From Thermoflexales bacterium (GTDB lineage: Bacteria; Chloroflexota; Anaerolineae; J036; Brachytrichaceae), in contig JANWUW010000082.1 in the NCBI GenBank assembly GCA_025057935.1, forward strand, positions 1 to 34,939: a stretch of DNA of 34,939 bases, in the 5' to 3' direction. The position numbers and the translations under genes were made by a program. The notes under the pieces were generated by a model. It did no database searches, was not told the origin of the DNA, and worked only from the letters and a program-made list of their open reading frames with translations. Shown in pieces: positions 15,837 through 24,397 of the stretch; position 1 is the first letter of the stretch; each line of letters opens with the position of its first letter.

Positions 15837-17235
15837 TCGGCTTGCCAGCCTGGAACGCTGGCAAGAAAGTGCGGAAGGTCAAGACCTCGTAGGCGTATGT
15901 GTCTGCAAGCGGCACGCCGCGCATGGCGCCGCCCAGCGCGTAAAGCGTCGTCGGCGAAGCAACCACGCCAACGTAGCGCCACTCACCCAAGCGCGTGAGA
16001 GGCATCTCGAACGAAGTCCAGCGGTTTTCGTCTACGTCGTAGCGCTCACTGAATCCTACGAACCCACTCAGCCCGCCTCCCACCACAAAGATGCGCCTGC
16101 CGATCGCTGCTGCGCCGTGCCCCGCGCGCGGCGTGATCATCGGCGCACAGGGCTGCCAAGTAAGCGGAGCGTTGAGGTCGAGCTGCTCGCACGTGGCAAG
16201 CTCACGCCGACCGTCGAAACCGCCCAGCGCAAACAGACGATGATCCACCACGACAGCAGCAAGCGCGCTGCGCGGCGCCTTGAGCGCAGGCAGCGCCGAC
16301 CAGCGCTGCGCCTGAGTGTCGAGGGCAAACACCGCTTGGCTCAAGCCCATGTCGGTGCGTCCGCCGAGAACAAAGAGCTTATCTTTGCTCGCTGCAACCG
16401 CGTGTCCCGTGAGCGGCACGGGCAAAGGCGGCGCTGATCGCCATGCCTGCGCGTCGAGGTCAAGCACTTCGACCTGCTGAGTTGGCTTGCCTGCTTCTGT
16501 TGTGCCGCCGACGACGAAGACCTGCCGACCCAGCGCGGCTGCGGCTGCGCCGGTCACCGCTGTGGGCTTGGGCGTCCCCACGCGCCACACATCCTGTTGC
16601 GCGTTGTAGATCAGCACCTCGGCACTCGATCGTCCGTCCACCTCACCACCGATGACGAAGATGTTGCCTTCGGCGAAGGCGACCGCGCTCCGCAGGCGCG
16701 CGCTGCGCATGGCAGCGCGTGCGTGCCATCGGCTCGGCTCTGCGCTGTTTTGGGCTTCGCCGCTGGTGCGCGCGCTGGTCTCAAGCGCGACGTTCTCAGC
16801 GAGCGTGCGCGTTGTTCGTTCCGGCGCTGGGAACCACAACCACACTGAAAGCAGCGCCGCAAAGATGCTGCCTGCGACCAGGAGGGCGCGTCGCCAGAGC
16901 GGGAGCGGCGGCGGAGGCAATGGATCGGGCGCGACCAACACCACGCGCTCTACGCGCGGTGCCTCGATCGTCTGCGAAGGTTGTGCCGACGCAGCCTCTT
17001 GCTCTGGCTGGAGCACCACCGCGCCAATGTCCACCCAGCCATTGCGCACGGCGATCATGCTGACCTCTGTGCGTGACTGCGCGCCGAGCTTGGTGAAGAT
17101 GTTGCGCAGGTGGACGCGCACTGTGTTGGGGCTGATGTAGAGCTTGGCTGCGATTTCCTTGTTTGCGGCACCCGTGGCTACCAAGCGCACAATCTCCAGC
17201 TCGCGCTCGGTGAGCGGCTCCCCATACTCAGCCAT
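15826..17235 (-). CDS. Membrane-anchored LuxR-type HTH regulator with six Kelch repeats
   Basis: A 469-residue protein with an unusual order of domains. Residues 5-66 are a LuxR/GerE helix-turn-helix (LTERELEIVRLVATGAANKEIAAKLYISPNTVRVHLRNIFTKLG), followed by a proline-rich linker, a transmembrane helix (117-135, preceded by WRR) and six Kelch repeats whose double glycines lie near 196, 243, 291, 338, 386 and 435, enough for a closed six-bladed propeller. The simplest model is a one-component transmembrane regulator: DNA binding inside, propeller sensor outside. No receiver or signal-input domain is present. It follows tilS by 12 bp but has its own TATAAT promoter. Confidence 0.9.
   Translation of the reverse strand: MAEYGEPLTERELEIVRLVATGAANKEIAAKLYISPNTVRVHLRNIFTKLGAQSRTEVSMIAVRNGWVDIGAVVLQPEQEAASAQPSQTIEAPRVERVVLVAPDPLPPPPLPLWRRALLVAGSIFAALLSVWLWFPAPERTTRTLAENVALETSARTSGEAQNSAEPSRWHARAAMRSARLRSAVAFAEGNIFVIGGEVDGRSSAEVLIYNAQQDVWRVGTPKPTAVTGAAAAALGRQVFVVGGTTEAGKPTQQVEVLDLDAQAWRSAPPLPVPLTGHAVAASKDKLFVLGGRTDMGLSQAVFALDTQAQRWSALPALKAPRSALAAVVVDHRLFALGGFDGRRELATCEQLDLNAPLTWQPCAPMITPRAGHGAAAIGRRIFVVGGGLSGFVGFSERYDVDENRWTSFEMPLTRLGEWRYVGVVASPTTLYALGGAMRGVPLADTYAYEVLTFRTFLPAFQAGKPITP
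15841..15865. other. Perfect hairpin at convergent hydrolase / Kelch-regulator junction
   Basis: CTTGCCAGC and GCTGGCAAG form a 9-bp stem with a 7-nt loop, just after the hydrolase stop codon and inside the 3' coding end of the Kelch gene. No U tract follows on either strand, so it is a possible bidirectional 3' end but not a canonical terminator. Confidence 0.4.
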
Positions 17236-17246
17236 GCCGTGCGGGG

Positions 17247-17274
17247 ATTATAGGGCGCTAGGGCATTCGGGCAA
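17247..17274 (-). promoter_or_regulatory. Promoter of the LuxR-Kelch gene
   Basis: TTGCCC (17269-17274) and TATAAT (17247-17252) on the minus strand are spaced 16 bp; the -10 ends 11 nt before the ATG at 17235, giving a very short or absent leader. The tilS stop codon TAA (17248-17250) is inside the TATAAT. Confidence 0.65.
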
Positions 17275-18288
17275 TTCGCGAGTGAGGAGCATCAGCGAGA
17301 AGCTACGCCGTGCTACGAGAATGCGCACGTCGCGGGTGAGCGCGATCGCGCCGCTGGCTGCTCCGCTATTGAGCACAGCGCGCGCCTCCTCAATGGCAGC
17401 AAAGGGAGGTGCGCTTGGCTGATCCTTCAGCAGCCGCACGGCTTCGCGCAAGGTGGCGCGTTGAAGACCTGGCAGCAAACCGCGCCATGCGCTGCGGTCA
17501 AACGTGACGCGCCCTGGCTCGACGCGGGCAACTCGGCTCAAGGTCTGCACGGCGCACAAGCGCACCACCTCAGCATCTTCCGCAGCAAGGTCTGCAAGCC
17601 GCGCTAGCGCGTGGTGGATGTTGGGGTTGAACGTTGCCATGAGCGGCAGCAGCTCGTGACGCACGCGGTTGCGACGGTAGCGCACGTCAGTGTTGGTGAG
17701 GTCGAGGCGCGGTTGCAGGCCAAGCAAGGCGCAGTAGCGCTCCGTCTGTGCACGAGTGATACGCAGCAGAGGGCGCACAGCGATCAGGTGGGGCGCGCCA
17801 GGCAGCGGCGCGACGGGGCGCATGCCCGCGAGACCGCTCACGCCTGTGCCGCGCAACAGGCGCAACAGCACGGTTTCCGCTTGGTCGTCAGCATGATGGG
17901 CAAGCGCGATAGCTTGGGCGTTGTGTTCGGCAGCCACACGCGCGAAGAAAGCATATCGCGCCCGCCGACCAGCGACTTCCACGGACACTCTCTGGGCAGT
18001 TGCGAGCGCTGCCACGTCTGCGCGTTCTACTGCACACGGCACGCTGCGTTCCTCCGCAAAGCGCTGCACGAACGCAGCATCGGCATCGGCATCAGCACCG
18101 CGCAGACCGTGGTTCAAATGCGCGACCACGAAATGCCAGCGCTCCCGCGCTACAAGCGCTGCGTCCGCCAGGCAGAGCGAATCTGGCCCGCCCGAGACGG
18201 CAAGCACAATGCCGCGCACTGTATTCGGCAACGTCGCCAACACGCGCTGCACTTCTAACCGCACCTCTGCCACGAGGTTAGGAATCAT
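17248..18288 (-). CDS. tilS: tRNA(Ile)-lysidine synthase
   Basis: TilS attaches lysine to C34 of the tRNA-Ile that reads AUA, changing both codon and amino-acid identity; it is essential in most bacteria. The 346-residue protein has the PP-loop ATP-binding motif VLAVSGGPDSLCL (SGGPDS 32-37), VAHLNHGLRGADADAD, ALAHHADDQAETVLLRLLRGTG and RPLLRITRAQTERYC, all hallmark TilS segments. The DLTNTDVRYRRNRVRHELLPLM segment completes the tRNA-binding part. The C-terminal domain is shorter than in E. coli (432 residues). No clear Shine-Dalgarno precedes the ATG at 18288. Confidence 0.96.
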   Translation of the reverse strand: MIPNLVAEVRLEVQRVLATLPNTVRGIVLAVSGGPDSLCLADAALVARERWHFVVAHLNHGLRGADADADAAFVQRFAEERSVPCAVERADVAALATAQRVSVEVAGRRARYAFFARVAAEHNAQAIALAHHADDQAETVLLRLLRGTGVSGLAGMRPVAPLPGAPHLIAVRPLLRITRAQTERYCALLGLQPRLDLTNTDVRYRRNRVRHELLPLMATFNPNIHHALARLADLAAEDAEVVRLCAVQTLSRVARVEPGRVTFDRSAWRGLLPGLQRATLREAVRLLKDQPSAPPFAAIEEARAVLNSGAASGAIALTRDVRILVARRSFSLMLLTRELPECPSAL

Positions 18289-18357
18289 CTTTTCGAGGAA
18301 CGAGCGCTGAATCGCTCAAGACAAAATCGAGACAAACCCATGTTAACGCTTTTTCGC

Positions 18358-18363
18358 TAAACT
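18358..18363 (+). promoter_or_regulatory. -10 box, leaderless start of the small membrane protein gene
   Basis: TAAACT ends 7 nt before the ATG at 18371. The same hexamer and spacing recur before the Trm112-like gene. Confidence 0.5.
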
Positions 18364-18370
18364 CACATGC

Positions 18371-18805
18371 ATGGTCGAGAAACGATACCCTATCCTCCGT
18401 GTCCTCGCCGTCTTGCTCAAAGTGGTCGGCATCATCTTTGGTGTGTTCACATTGTTCGGCACCTTGGGGGCTTGTCTTGCTGGTGCGCTCGCGGGGAGTC
18501 TGTCAGGGAACCTAGGCGAAAGCTTCGGCTTTGGCGATTTTGGGCAGCTCGGCGTGCTCGGCGGGCTCTTGTTTGGTCTCTACGTGCTCTTCATCGGTGG
18601 GATTTTGACGATCTCTCTGCTTGCTTCGGGAGAGCAAATTGATGTGCTGATCGCGCTGGAGGAAAACAGCCGCGCCATCCGCTTGATGATGGAAGACCAG
18701 CGCCGTGCTGCGCAGCCGGCGACTGCTCCGCCCACGCCGAGCTTCACACCCTCGATCACGCCGCGTCCTGCGCCACCATCCACGCCGTCCTCACCCACTG
18801 CTTGA
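18371..18805 (+). CDS. Two-span membrane protein of unknown function
   Basis: A 144-residue protein with no recognised family. Hydrophobic segments lie at about 9-45 (with a glycine-rich break, GACLAGALAGSLSGN) and about 60-86, followed by a charged helix (EQIDVLIALEENSRAIRLMMEDQRR) and a proline/threonine/serine-rich tail (about 115-144). The conserved-looking ALEENSRAIRLMM helix suggests a cytoplasmic coiled segment. It starts 7 nt after a TAAACT box and ends 30 bp before mutS2, whose possible -35 overlaps its stop codon. Confidence 0.75.
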   Translation: MVEKRYPILRVLAVLLKVVGIIFGVFTLFGTLGACLAGALAGSLSGNLGESFGFGDFGQLGVLGGLLFGLYVLFIGGILTISLLASGEQIDVLIALEENSRAIRLMMEDQRRAAQPATAPPTPSFTPSITPRPAPPSTPSSPTA

Positions 18806-18829
18806 GCGCCACCGCAACAACCTTACAAT
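18802..18829 (+). promoter_or_regulatory. Promoter, leaderless start of mutS2
   Basis: TTGAGC (18802-18807) and TACAAT (18824-18829) are spaced 16 bp; the -10 ends 6 nt before the GTG at 18836. The -35 includes the TGA stop (18803-18805) of the preceding gene. Confidence 0.6.
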
Positions 18830-18835
18830 CAGCGC

Positions 18836-21175
18836 GTGTTTGCCGAGCGTCATCTTGAAACGCTCGAGCTGCCGAAGATTCTGGAGCAGCTAGCGAAGCA
18901 TTGCACCTTCTCGCTAGGCGCCACTTTAGCGCGCGCTCTGCGCCCGAGCGACGACGCTGCAACCGTCCAGCGTTGGCTCGCGGAGACGCAAGAGGCACGT
19001 CAAGCGCTTAACCGCCTCGGTCAGCTCAGCCTCAGCAGCGCGCGCGACGTGCGTGAAGCAGTGCGGCTCGCCGCGCGCGGCGGCACGCTCGATGCGCCAA
19101 CGCTGCTTGCTATTCGAGACACACTGGAGAGCGGTCGAGCTGTGCAGCGCGCCTTCGCGCGCATGGATGCACTTTATCCGCACCTCATCACCCTTGTGCG
19201 CCCAATTGCGCCATGTCGCGCCATCGTGGAGGCGATCAAGCACGCGCTCGACGACGACGGCAACGTGCGCGACGAAGCTTCGCCGCAGTTGGCGGAGATC
19301 CGCCGCGAGCTGCGCGTTGTGCACGACCAGATCATCGCGCGCTTGCAGCGCATGATCGCTAATCCAGCGATTGTCGGCTTCTTGCAGGAGGCACTGATCA
19401 CCCAGCGCAGTGGGCGCTACGTGCTCCCCGTGAAGGCGGACTTCAAAGGGCGCATCCCAGGCATCGTGCACGACCAAAGCGCCAGCGGGCAGACGCTATT
19501 CATTGAGCCGCTGGGCGTTGTGGATTTGAACAACCAATGGCGCGAGCTGCAGCTCACCGAGGAGCGCGAGGTGCAGCGCGTGCTCACTGCGCTCTCCGCA
19601 CGCGTTGGCGCTGAGGCCGAGGCGATCACGCGCACTGTCGAGGCGCTTGCGTATTTCGATCTCGTGCTTGCCAAGGCGCGCTACGCCGAGGCACTCGGCG
19701 CAGCCGCGCCCACGCTCGTGGAGAAGCCTGCCCTACCGCGCTTGCATCAAGCACGCCACCCCCTGCTGAACCCGCGCACAGCCGTGCCGATCGACGTGCT
19801 GCCCGGTGAAAACGTGCGCGCCTTAGTGATCACTGGCCCAAACACAGGCGGCAAAACGGTCGCGCTGAAGACCATCGGCTTGTTCGCGCTCATGGCGCAG
19901 TGCGGGTTGCACCTCCCTTGTGCGCGAGCTGAGCTGCCGATCTACACCGCCGTTTATGCCGACATTGGCGACGAACAGTCCATCGAGCAAAACCTCTCCA
20001 CGTTCAGCGCGCACATGACCAACTTGCGCAGCTTCATCGAGCAAACCGACGAGCGATCGCTGGTGCTGCTTGATGAGCTTGGCGCAGGCACAGATCCAGC
20101 CGAAGGCGCTGCGCTGGCGCGCGCGCTATTGGAGTACTTGTTAGGGCGCGGTGCTTGGTGCGTCGTCGCCACGCACTACCCAGAGCTGAAGGCATGGGCT
20201 GCGCTGACGCCAGGCGCGGCTAATGCAAGCGTGGCTTTCGACGCTGAGACCTTGCGCCCGCTCTACGCACTGAGCATCGGCTTGCCTGGGCGATCCAACG
20301 CTTTCGCCATTGCCCAGCGCCTTGGCTTGCCCGCGCCGATCTTGGAAGCTGGGCGCACCTACCTCGACCAAAATCTGGCGCGCAGCGAAGACCTCCTCGC
20401 AGCAATCGCAGGCTTGCATCAACAAGCCGAGCAGGCGCTCGCGCGCGCCCGCCAAGCCCAGCAGGAAGCAGAGCAAGACCGCGACCGATGGCGCGCGCAG
20501 CGTGATGCCCTCGAGCGCGAGCGCGCGGCGATCTTCGAGCAGGCGCGCCAAGAAGCCCTGCGCGAGACCGAGCACCTCCGCGCCGAAGTGCGCCGCTTGC
20601 GCGCGCAGCTCATCGCACTGGGTGTCTCGCTAGAGCCGTTGAAGAGCATCGAGCGCGAGGTGGATCGGCTCGTCGCGCGTGCCCAGCAGGCGGCAGCACC
20701 CATGCGTGCAACCGTGACGCCGCCATTGCGCACGCTGCAGCCAGGCGCCACCGTGCATGTGCGCTCGCTCAATGCGATTGGCGAGCTGGTTGCGTTAGGC
20801 GACGGTGAAGCAGAGGTGCAAGTTGGGCGCGCGCGCCTGCGCGTCAAGCTGGGCGACCTTGAGCTAGCAGACGCGCCGCGCCCCAGCGCAGAGAAAGGCG
20901 AGGGAGTGTGCCTCCCACCACCGCCTCCTCCTAAGATTGAGCTGGACTTGCGCGGCATGACCGCCGAAGAGGGTGTAGCGCAAGTAGAGCGCTACCTCGA
21001 CCGCGCCGCGCGCGCAGGCATGCCGTTCGTGCGGCTGATCCACGGCAAGGGCACAGGCGCGCTGCGCCGTGCTGTGCGCGAGGCGCTCAAGGGCAATCGT
21101 TTGGTGCGCGCCTTCGAAAGCGGCACCGACGCTGAAGGCGGCGACGGGGTAACCATCGTCTACCTCAACGATTGA
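18836..21175 (+). CDS. mutS2: Endonuclease/ATPase MutS2 with Smr domain
   Basis: MutS2 is a MutS-family ATPase that acts on branched DNA and, in some bacteria, on collided ribosomes, rather than in mismatch repair. The 779-residue protein lacks the mismatch-recognition domain. It has the core and clamp region, the ATPase with Walker A GPNTGGKT (334-341), SIEQNLSTFSAHMTN, Walker B LVLLDELGAGTDPAEGAAL and ATHYPELK, a long coiled-coil (about 525-620), a KOW-like segment and a C-terminal Smr domain with ELDLRGMTAEEG and HGKGTGALR (H736). The start is GTG 18836. The feoB-like gene begins 28 bp downstream. Confidence 0.97.
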   Translation: MFAERHLETLELPKILEQLAKHCTFSLGATLARALRPSDDAATVQRWLAETQEARQALNRLGQLSLSSARDVREAVRLAARGGTLDAPTLLAIRDTLESGRAVQRAFARMDALYPHLITLVRPIAPCRAIVEAIKHALDDDGNVRDEASPQLAEIRRELRVVHDQIIARLQRMIANPAIVGFLQEALITQRSGRYVLPVKADFKGRIPGIVHDQSASGQTLFIEPLGVVDLNNQWRELQLTEEREVQRVLTALSARVGAEAEAITRTVEALAYFDLVLAKARYAEALGAAAPTLVEKPALPRLHQARHPLLNPRTAVPIDVLPGENVRALVITGPNTGGKTVALKTIGLFALMAQCGLHLPCARAELPIYTAVYADIGDEQSIEQNLSTFSAHMTNLRSFIEQTDERSLVLLDELGAGTDPAEGAALARALLEYLLGRGAWCVVATHYPELKAWAALTPGAANASVAFDAETLRPLYALSIGLPGRSNAFAIAQRLGLPAPILEAGRTYLDQNLARSEDLLAAIAGLHQQAEQALARARQAQQEAEQDRDRWRAQRDALERERAAIFEQARQEALRETEHLRAEVRRLRAQLIALGVSLEPLKSIEREVDRLVARAQQAAAPMRATVTPPLRTLQPGATVHVRSLNAIGELVALGDGEAEVQVGRARLRVKLGDLELADAPRPSAEKGEGVCLPPPPPPKIELDLRGMTAEEGVAQVERYLDRAARAGMPFVRLIHGKGTGALRRAVREALKGNRLVRAFESGTDAEGGDGVTIVYLND

Positions 21176-21190
21176 GAGCAGGTCGAAGCG

Positions 21191-21196
21191 TACAAT
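21191..21196 (+). promoter_or_regulatory. -10 box, leaderless start of the FeoB-core gene
   Basis: TACAAT ends 7 nt before the ATG at 21204, directly after the mutS2 stop codon. No -35 at a normal distance is visible. Confidence 0.55.
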
Positions 21197-21203
21197 CCAA
21201 GCA

Positions 21204-22598
21204 ATGCCCACAGCTCAAGAAGTGCTCCAGCAAGCTGAGCGACTGCGCCAAATGTTGCCAGAAGGCTTCCGCGACGCACTGGTGCAGTCGCTTTACGCCG
21301 AAGCGCAACACATCGCGCAGCGCGCGGTTCACGCCAAAGGCGAGCGACACTACGACCTTGACCAGCGCATCGACCGTTTAGTCACAGGGCCGGTCAGCGG
21401 CTTGTTGATCATGCTGCTGCTGCTCGCCGTGGTGATCTGGCTCACGGTCTCAGGCGCGAATGTGATCTCTGATGCACTGGCGGACGTGCTCTTCGCAATC
21501 GGCGATGCGGGACGCGGTCTCTTCAATCAGCTCGGCTTGCCTTGGTGGATCACGGGCTTCGTCTGGGATGGGGTTTACCTTGCGCTCGCGTGGGTGGTGT
21601 CGGTGATGTTTCCGCCGATGGCGATCTTCTTCCCGCTCTTCACCCTGCTCGAGGATCTTGGCTACCTGCCGCGCGTCGCGTTCAACATGGACTGGCTGTT
21701 CCAGCGCGTAGGCGCACACGGCAAGCAGGCGCTCACCATGGCAATGGGTCTAGGGTGCAACGCAGCTGGCGTGATCGCCACACGCATCATTGACTCGCCA
21801 CGCGAACGCTTGATCGCCATCCTCACCAACAACTTCGTTCCCTGTAACGGGCGCTTCCCAACGCTGATCATGTTGGCGACGGCGTTTGTGGCGGCTGGTT
21901 TCAGCGGCGCGCTTGCCGCCTTCATCGCGGCGGGTGCTGTGGTTGCTGTGGTGCTGATCGGGGTGGCTTTCACGCTGCTGATGTCGTGGTTGCTCTCGCG
22001 CACGCTGCTGCGCGGCGAAGCTTCCGCATTCACGCTCGAGCTGCCGCCCTATCGCCGCCCGAACTTCGCGCGCATCCTGTACACCTCGTTCATTGACCGC
22101 ACGATCTTCGTGCTGCTGCGCGCCATGAGCACCGCGGCGCCTGCAGGCGCAGTGATTTGGCTGCTGGGCAATCTCGGTGTGGACGGTCGCAGCCTCGCTA
22201 CCATCATCGCCCAAGCGCTGGACGGATTCGGACGGCTGTTTGGTCTAGACGGCGCAATTCTGCTCGCCTACATCATCGCGCTCCCCGCCAACGAGATCGT
22301 CGTGCCGACGCTGATGATGATCTACATGAACACTGGCGCGATGATCGAGCCTCCAGAGGGCGTCGAGGCGATCCGCGCGCTGCTCATCGGGCAACAAGGA
22401 TGGACGCTGCTCACGGCGATCAACCTCATGTTGTTCGCGCTGCTCCACAACCCCTGCGCCACAACCATCATCACCATCTACAAAGAAACACGCTCTGCCT
22501 TCTGGGCGGCGATCAGCGTGGTGATCACGCTGGGCACAGCGTTCCTCGTCACGTTCCTCGTTGCAACGACTGCGCGCGCGTTGGGGCTAGCCGCGTAG
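21204..22598 (+). CDS. FeoB-type ferrous iron transporter core without GTPase domain
   Basis: A 464-residue membrane protein matching the C-terminal permease of FeoB. After a helical remnant (1-50) comes LDQRIDRLVTGPVSG, the usual entry to the first FeoB membrane helix, then LGYLPRVAFNMDWLF (152-166), HGKQALTMAMGLGCNAAGVIATRIIDSPRERL (172-203) and NNFVPCNGRFPTLIM (209-223): the FeoB gate motifs with conserved Cys185 and Cys214. The G1-G5 GTPase and most of the GDI domain are absent, compared with about 700-770 residues for full FeoB. It may be a split FeoB whose GTPase is elsewhere, or a nucleoside-recognition-domain transporter of different substrate. No feoA or G-protein gene is in the window. 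Confidence 0.82.
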   Translation: MPTAQEVLQQAERLRQMLPEGFRDALVQSLYAEAQHIAQRAVHAKGERHYDLDQRIDRLVTGPVSGLLIMLLLLAVVIWLTVSGANVISDALADVLFAIGDAGRGLFNQLGLPWWITGFVWDGVYLALAWVVSVMFPPMAIFFPLFTLLEDLGYLPRVAFNMDWLFQRVGAHGKQALTMAMGLGCNAAGVIATRIIDSPRERLIAILTNNFVPCNGRFPTLIMLATAFVAAGFSGALAAFIAAGAVVAVVLIGVAFTLLMSWLLSRTLLRGEASAFTLELPPYRRPNFARILYTSFIDRTIFVLLRAMSTAAPAGAVIWLLGNLGVDGRSLATIIAQALDGFGRLFGLDGAILLAYIIALPANEIVVPTLMMIYMNTGAMIEPPEGVEAIRALLIGQQGWTLLTAINLMLFALLHNPCATTIITIYKETRSAFWAAISVVITLGTAFLVTFLVATTARALGLAA

Positions 22599-22615
22599 TG
22601 GACAGATGCTTGTGC

Positions 22616-22621
22616 GACAAT
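22616..22621 (+). promoter_or_regulatory. Possible -10 box of argS
   Basis: GACAAT ends 10 nt before the ATG at 22632. The first position departs from TANNNT, but spacing and the ACAAT core fit the pattern at neighbouring genes. Confidence 0.4.
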
Positions 22622-22631
22622 ACGCGGCTGT

Positions 22632-24380
22632 ATGCTGATCCGCGACGTCATTGCCCACAGCGTTGCCGAAGCAATTCGCGCAGCACAAACCGAGGGCGCT
22701 CTGCCAGCATTCGCAGTGCCGCAGGTCGCCGTCGAGCATCCGCGCGACCCAAAGCTGGGGCACTACGCCACAAATGTGGCGCTACACCTTGCGCGCGCCG
22801 CGAAGCTGCCCCCGCCGCGCATCGCCGAGATCATCGCTCGCTTCGTCAATCACCCAGCGTTCACGGCTGAAGCAGTCAACGGCTTCGTCAACTTCAGGCT
22901 CTCGCCGCGCTTTCTCGCAGAACAAGTCGCGCACATCCTCGAGCGAGGGGATCGTTGGGGCGACCTCGAGCTTGGCAAAGGGCGCAAGGCACAAGTTGAG
23001 CACGGCAGCGCCAACCCCACTGGCTATGCCACGCTCGGCACTGGGCGCAACGTGGTGATCGGCGACACACTGGCGAACACGCTCGAAGCGGCTGGCTACA
23101 CGGTGCATCGTGAGTGGTATGTCAACGATGCCGGCTCGCAAGTGCGCGTCTTCGGCGCGAGCGTCTTCGCGCGCTACGCGCAAGCGCTGGGGCACGACGA
23201 GCCAATGCCAGAGCACGGCTACATGGGCGAAGACGTCGCCGAGGTCGGTCGGCTGATCGCCGAGCGCGAAGGCGACCGCTTCCTGCATATGCCGCGCGAG
23301 GAAGCAATGCGCGCCGTCGGGCGCCTCGGCATTGAGCTGGTGATGGAACGCATCCGCCAGACGATGGCACGCCTCAACGTGCGCTTCGACAACTTCTTCA
23401 GCGAGAAGAGCTTGTGGACCAGCGGGTTGGGCTACGAGATGATCGAGCGCCTGCGCGCCAAGGGATTAGTGATCGAGCACGAGGGCGCGCTTTGGTTCAG
23501 CGAGGACGGCTCGCCAATTCGTAAAGGGCAGGGACAAAAGCGCAGCGACGATGCCTACGCTGAGGAGGAGCATGAAGCGCGAAGCGGTCCCCTGCCGGTG
23601 CAAGCCGTCCTCGTCCGCTCGCCGCAGGTGATCCCAGAGCCTGAGGAGCGCCCCACCTACTTCGCCAGCGACATTCCGTACATGTGGCACAAGGTGATGA
23701 TCCGCGGCTTCAACCCAGCGATCTACGTGTGGGGCGAAGATCATCAGGGCGACGTGCCACGCATGTATGCAGCCGCGCGCGCGCTGGGCATTCCTGAGGA
23801 CGCCATCCGCATCGTGATCTACCGCTTCATCACACTCGTGCGCGGCGGCGAGGAAGTGCGCATGGGCAAGCGCAAAGGCAACGCCTTGCTGATCGACGAC
23901 GTGCTCGACGAAATCGGCGCCGACGCCTTCCGCTACATCATGCTCTCGCGCAGCGCCGACACAAAGTTCAGCTTCGACATCGCACTGCTGCGTGAGCAGA
24001 ACGAGAAGAACCCGGTGTACTACGTCCAGTACGGGCACGCCCGCATCTGCTCGATCGAGGCGAAAGCGCGCGAGGAGCAGTGGGCGATCGACCCAACTGC
24101 GCCCTTGCATTACGATCACCCCGCGGAGCTAGCGTTGATCGCCAAACTGATCGAGTTGCCCGAAGTTGTGCACCTCGTTGCCACAAGCCTGCAGCCGCAC
24201 CACTACACGACCTATGCGCGCGAAGTGGCGCAAGCGTTCAGCAAGTTTTACGAAGAGTGCCGCATCAAGGGTGCCCCGCCCGACCAAGCCTTTGCGCGCC
24301 TGCAGCTAGCGCGCGCCACTCGCCTCACGCTCGCCAAGACGCTGCGTCTCATGGGCATGAGTGCGCCCGAACGCATGTGA
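22632..24380 (+). CDS. argS: Arginyl-tRNA synthetase with aberrant HIGH motif
   Basis: ArgRS charges tRNA-Arg. The 582-residue protein has the Add-1-like N-terminal domain, the class I core with SANPTG (126-131), a GDTLANTLEAAGYTVHREWYVNDAG segment (144-168), PTYFASDIPYMWHK, YVWGEDHQGDVPRM, the KMSKS-loop equivalent RMGKRKGN (410-417) and a DALR anticodon domain ending AKTLRLMGMS. The HIGH signature, normally HVGH, reads TLGT (134-137), with both catalytic histidines replaced; I rechecked this in the DNA. A region around 290-340 is longer than usual. Either the enzyme uses a variant active site or another ArgRS supplies the cell. Confidence 0.9.
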   Translation: MLIRDVIAHSVAEAIRAAQTEGALPAFAVPQVAVEHPRDPKLGHYATNVALHLARAAKLPPPRIAEIIARFVNHPAFTAEAVNGFVNFRLSPRFLAEQVAHILERGDRWGDLELGKGRKAQVEHGSANPTGYATLGTGRNVVIGDTLANTLEAAGYTVHREWYVNDAGSQVRVFGASVFARYAQALGHDEPMPEHGYMGEDVAEVGRLIAEREGDRFLHMPREEAMRAVGRLGIELVMERIRQTMARLNVRFDNFFSEKSLWTSGLGYEMIERLRAKGLVIEHEGALWFSEDGSPIRKGQGQKRSDDAYAEEEHEARSGPLPVQAVLVRSPQVIPEPEERPTYFASDIPYMWHKVMIRGFNPAIYVWGEDHQGDVPRMYAAARALGIPEDAIRIVIYRFITLVRGGEEVRMGKRKGNALLIDDVLDEIGADAFRYIMLSRSADTKFSFDIALLREQNEKNPVYYVQYGHARICSIEAKAREEQWAIDPTAPLHYDHPAELALIAKLIELPEVVHLVATSLQPHHYTTYAREVAQAFSKFYEECRIKGAPPDQAFARLQLARATRLTLAKTLRLMGMSAPERM

Positions 24381-24397
24381 AGCAAAACCACCAACCT

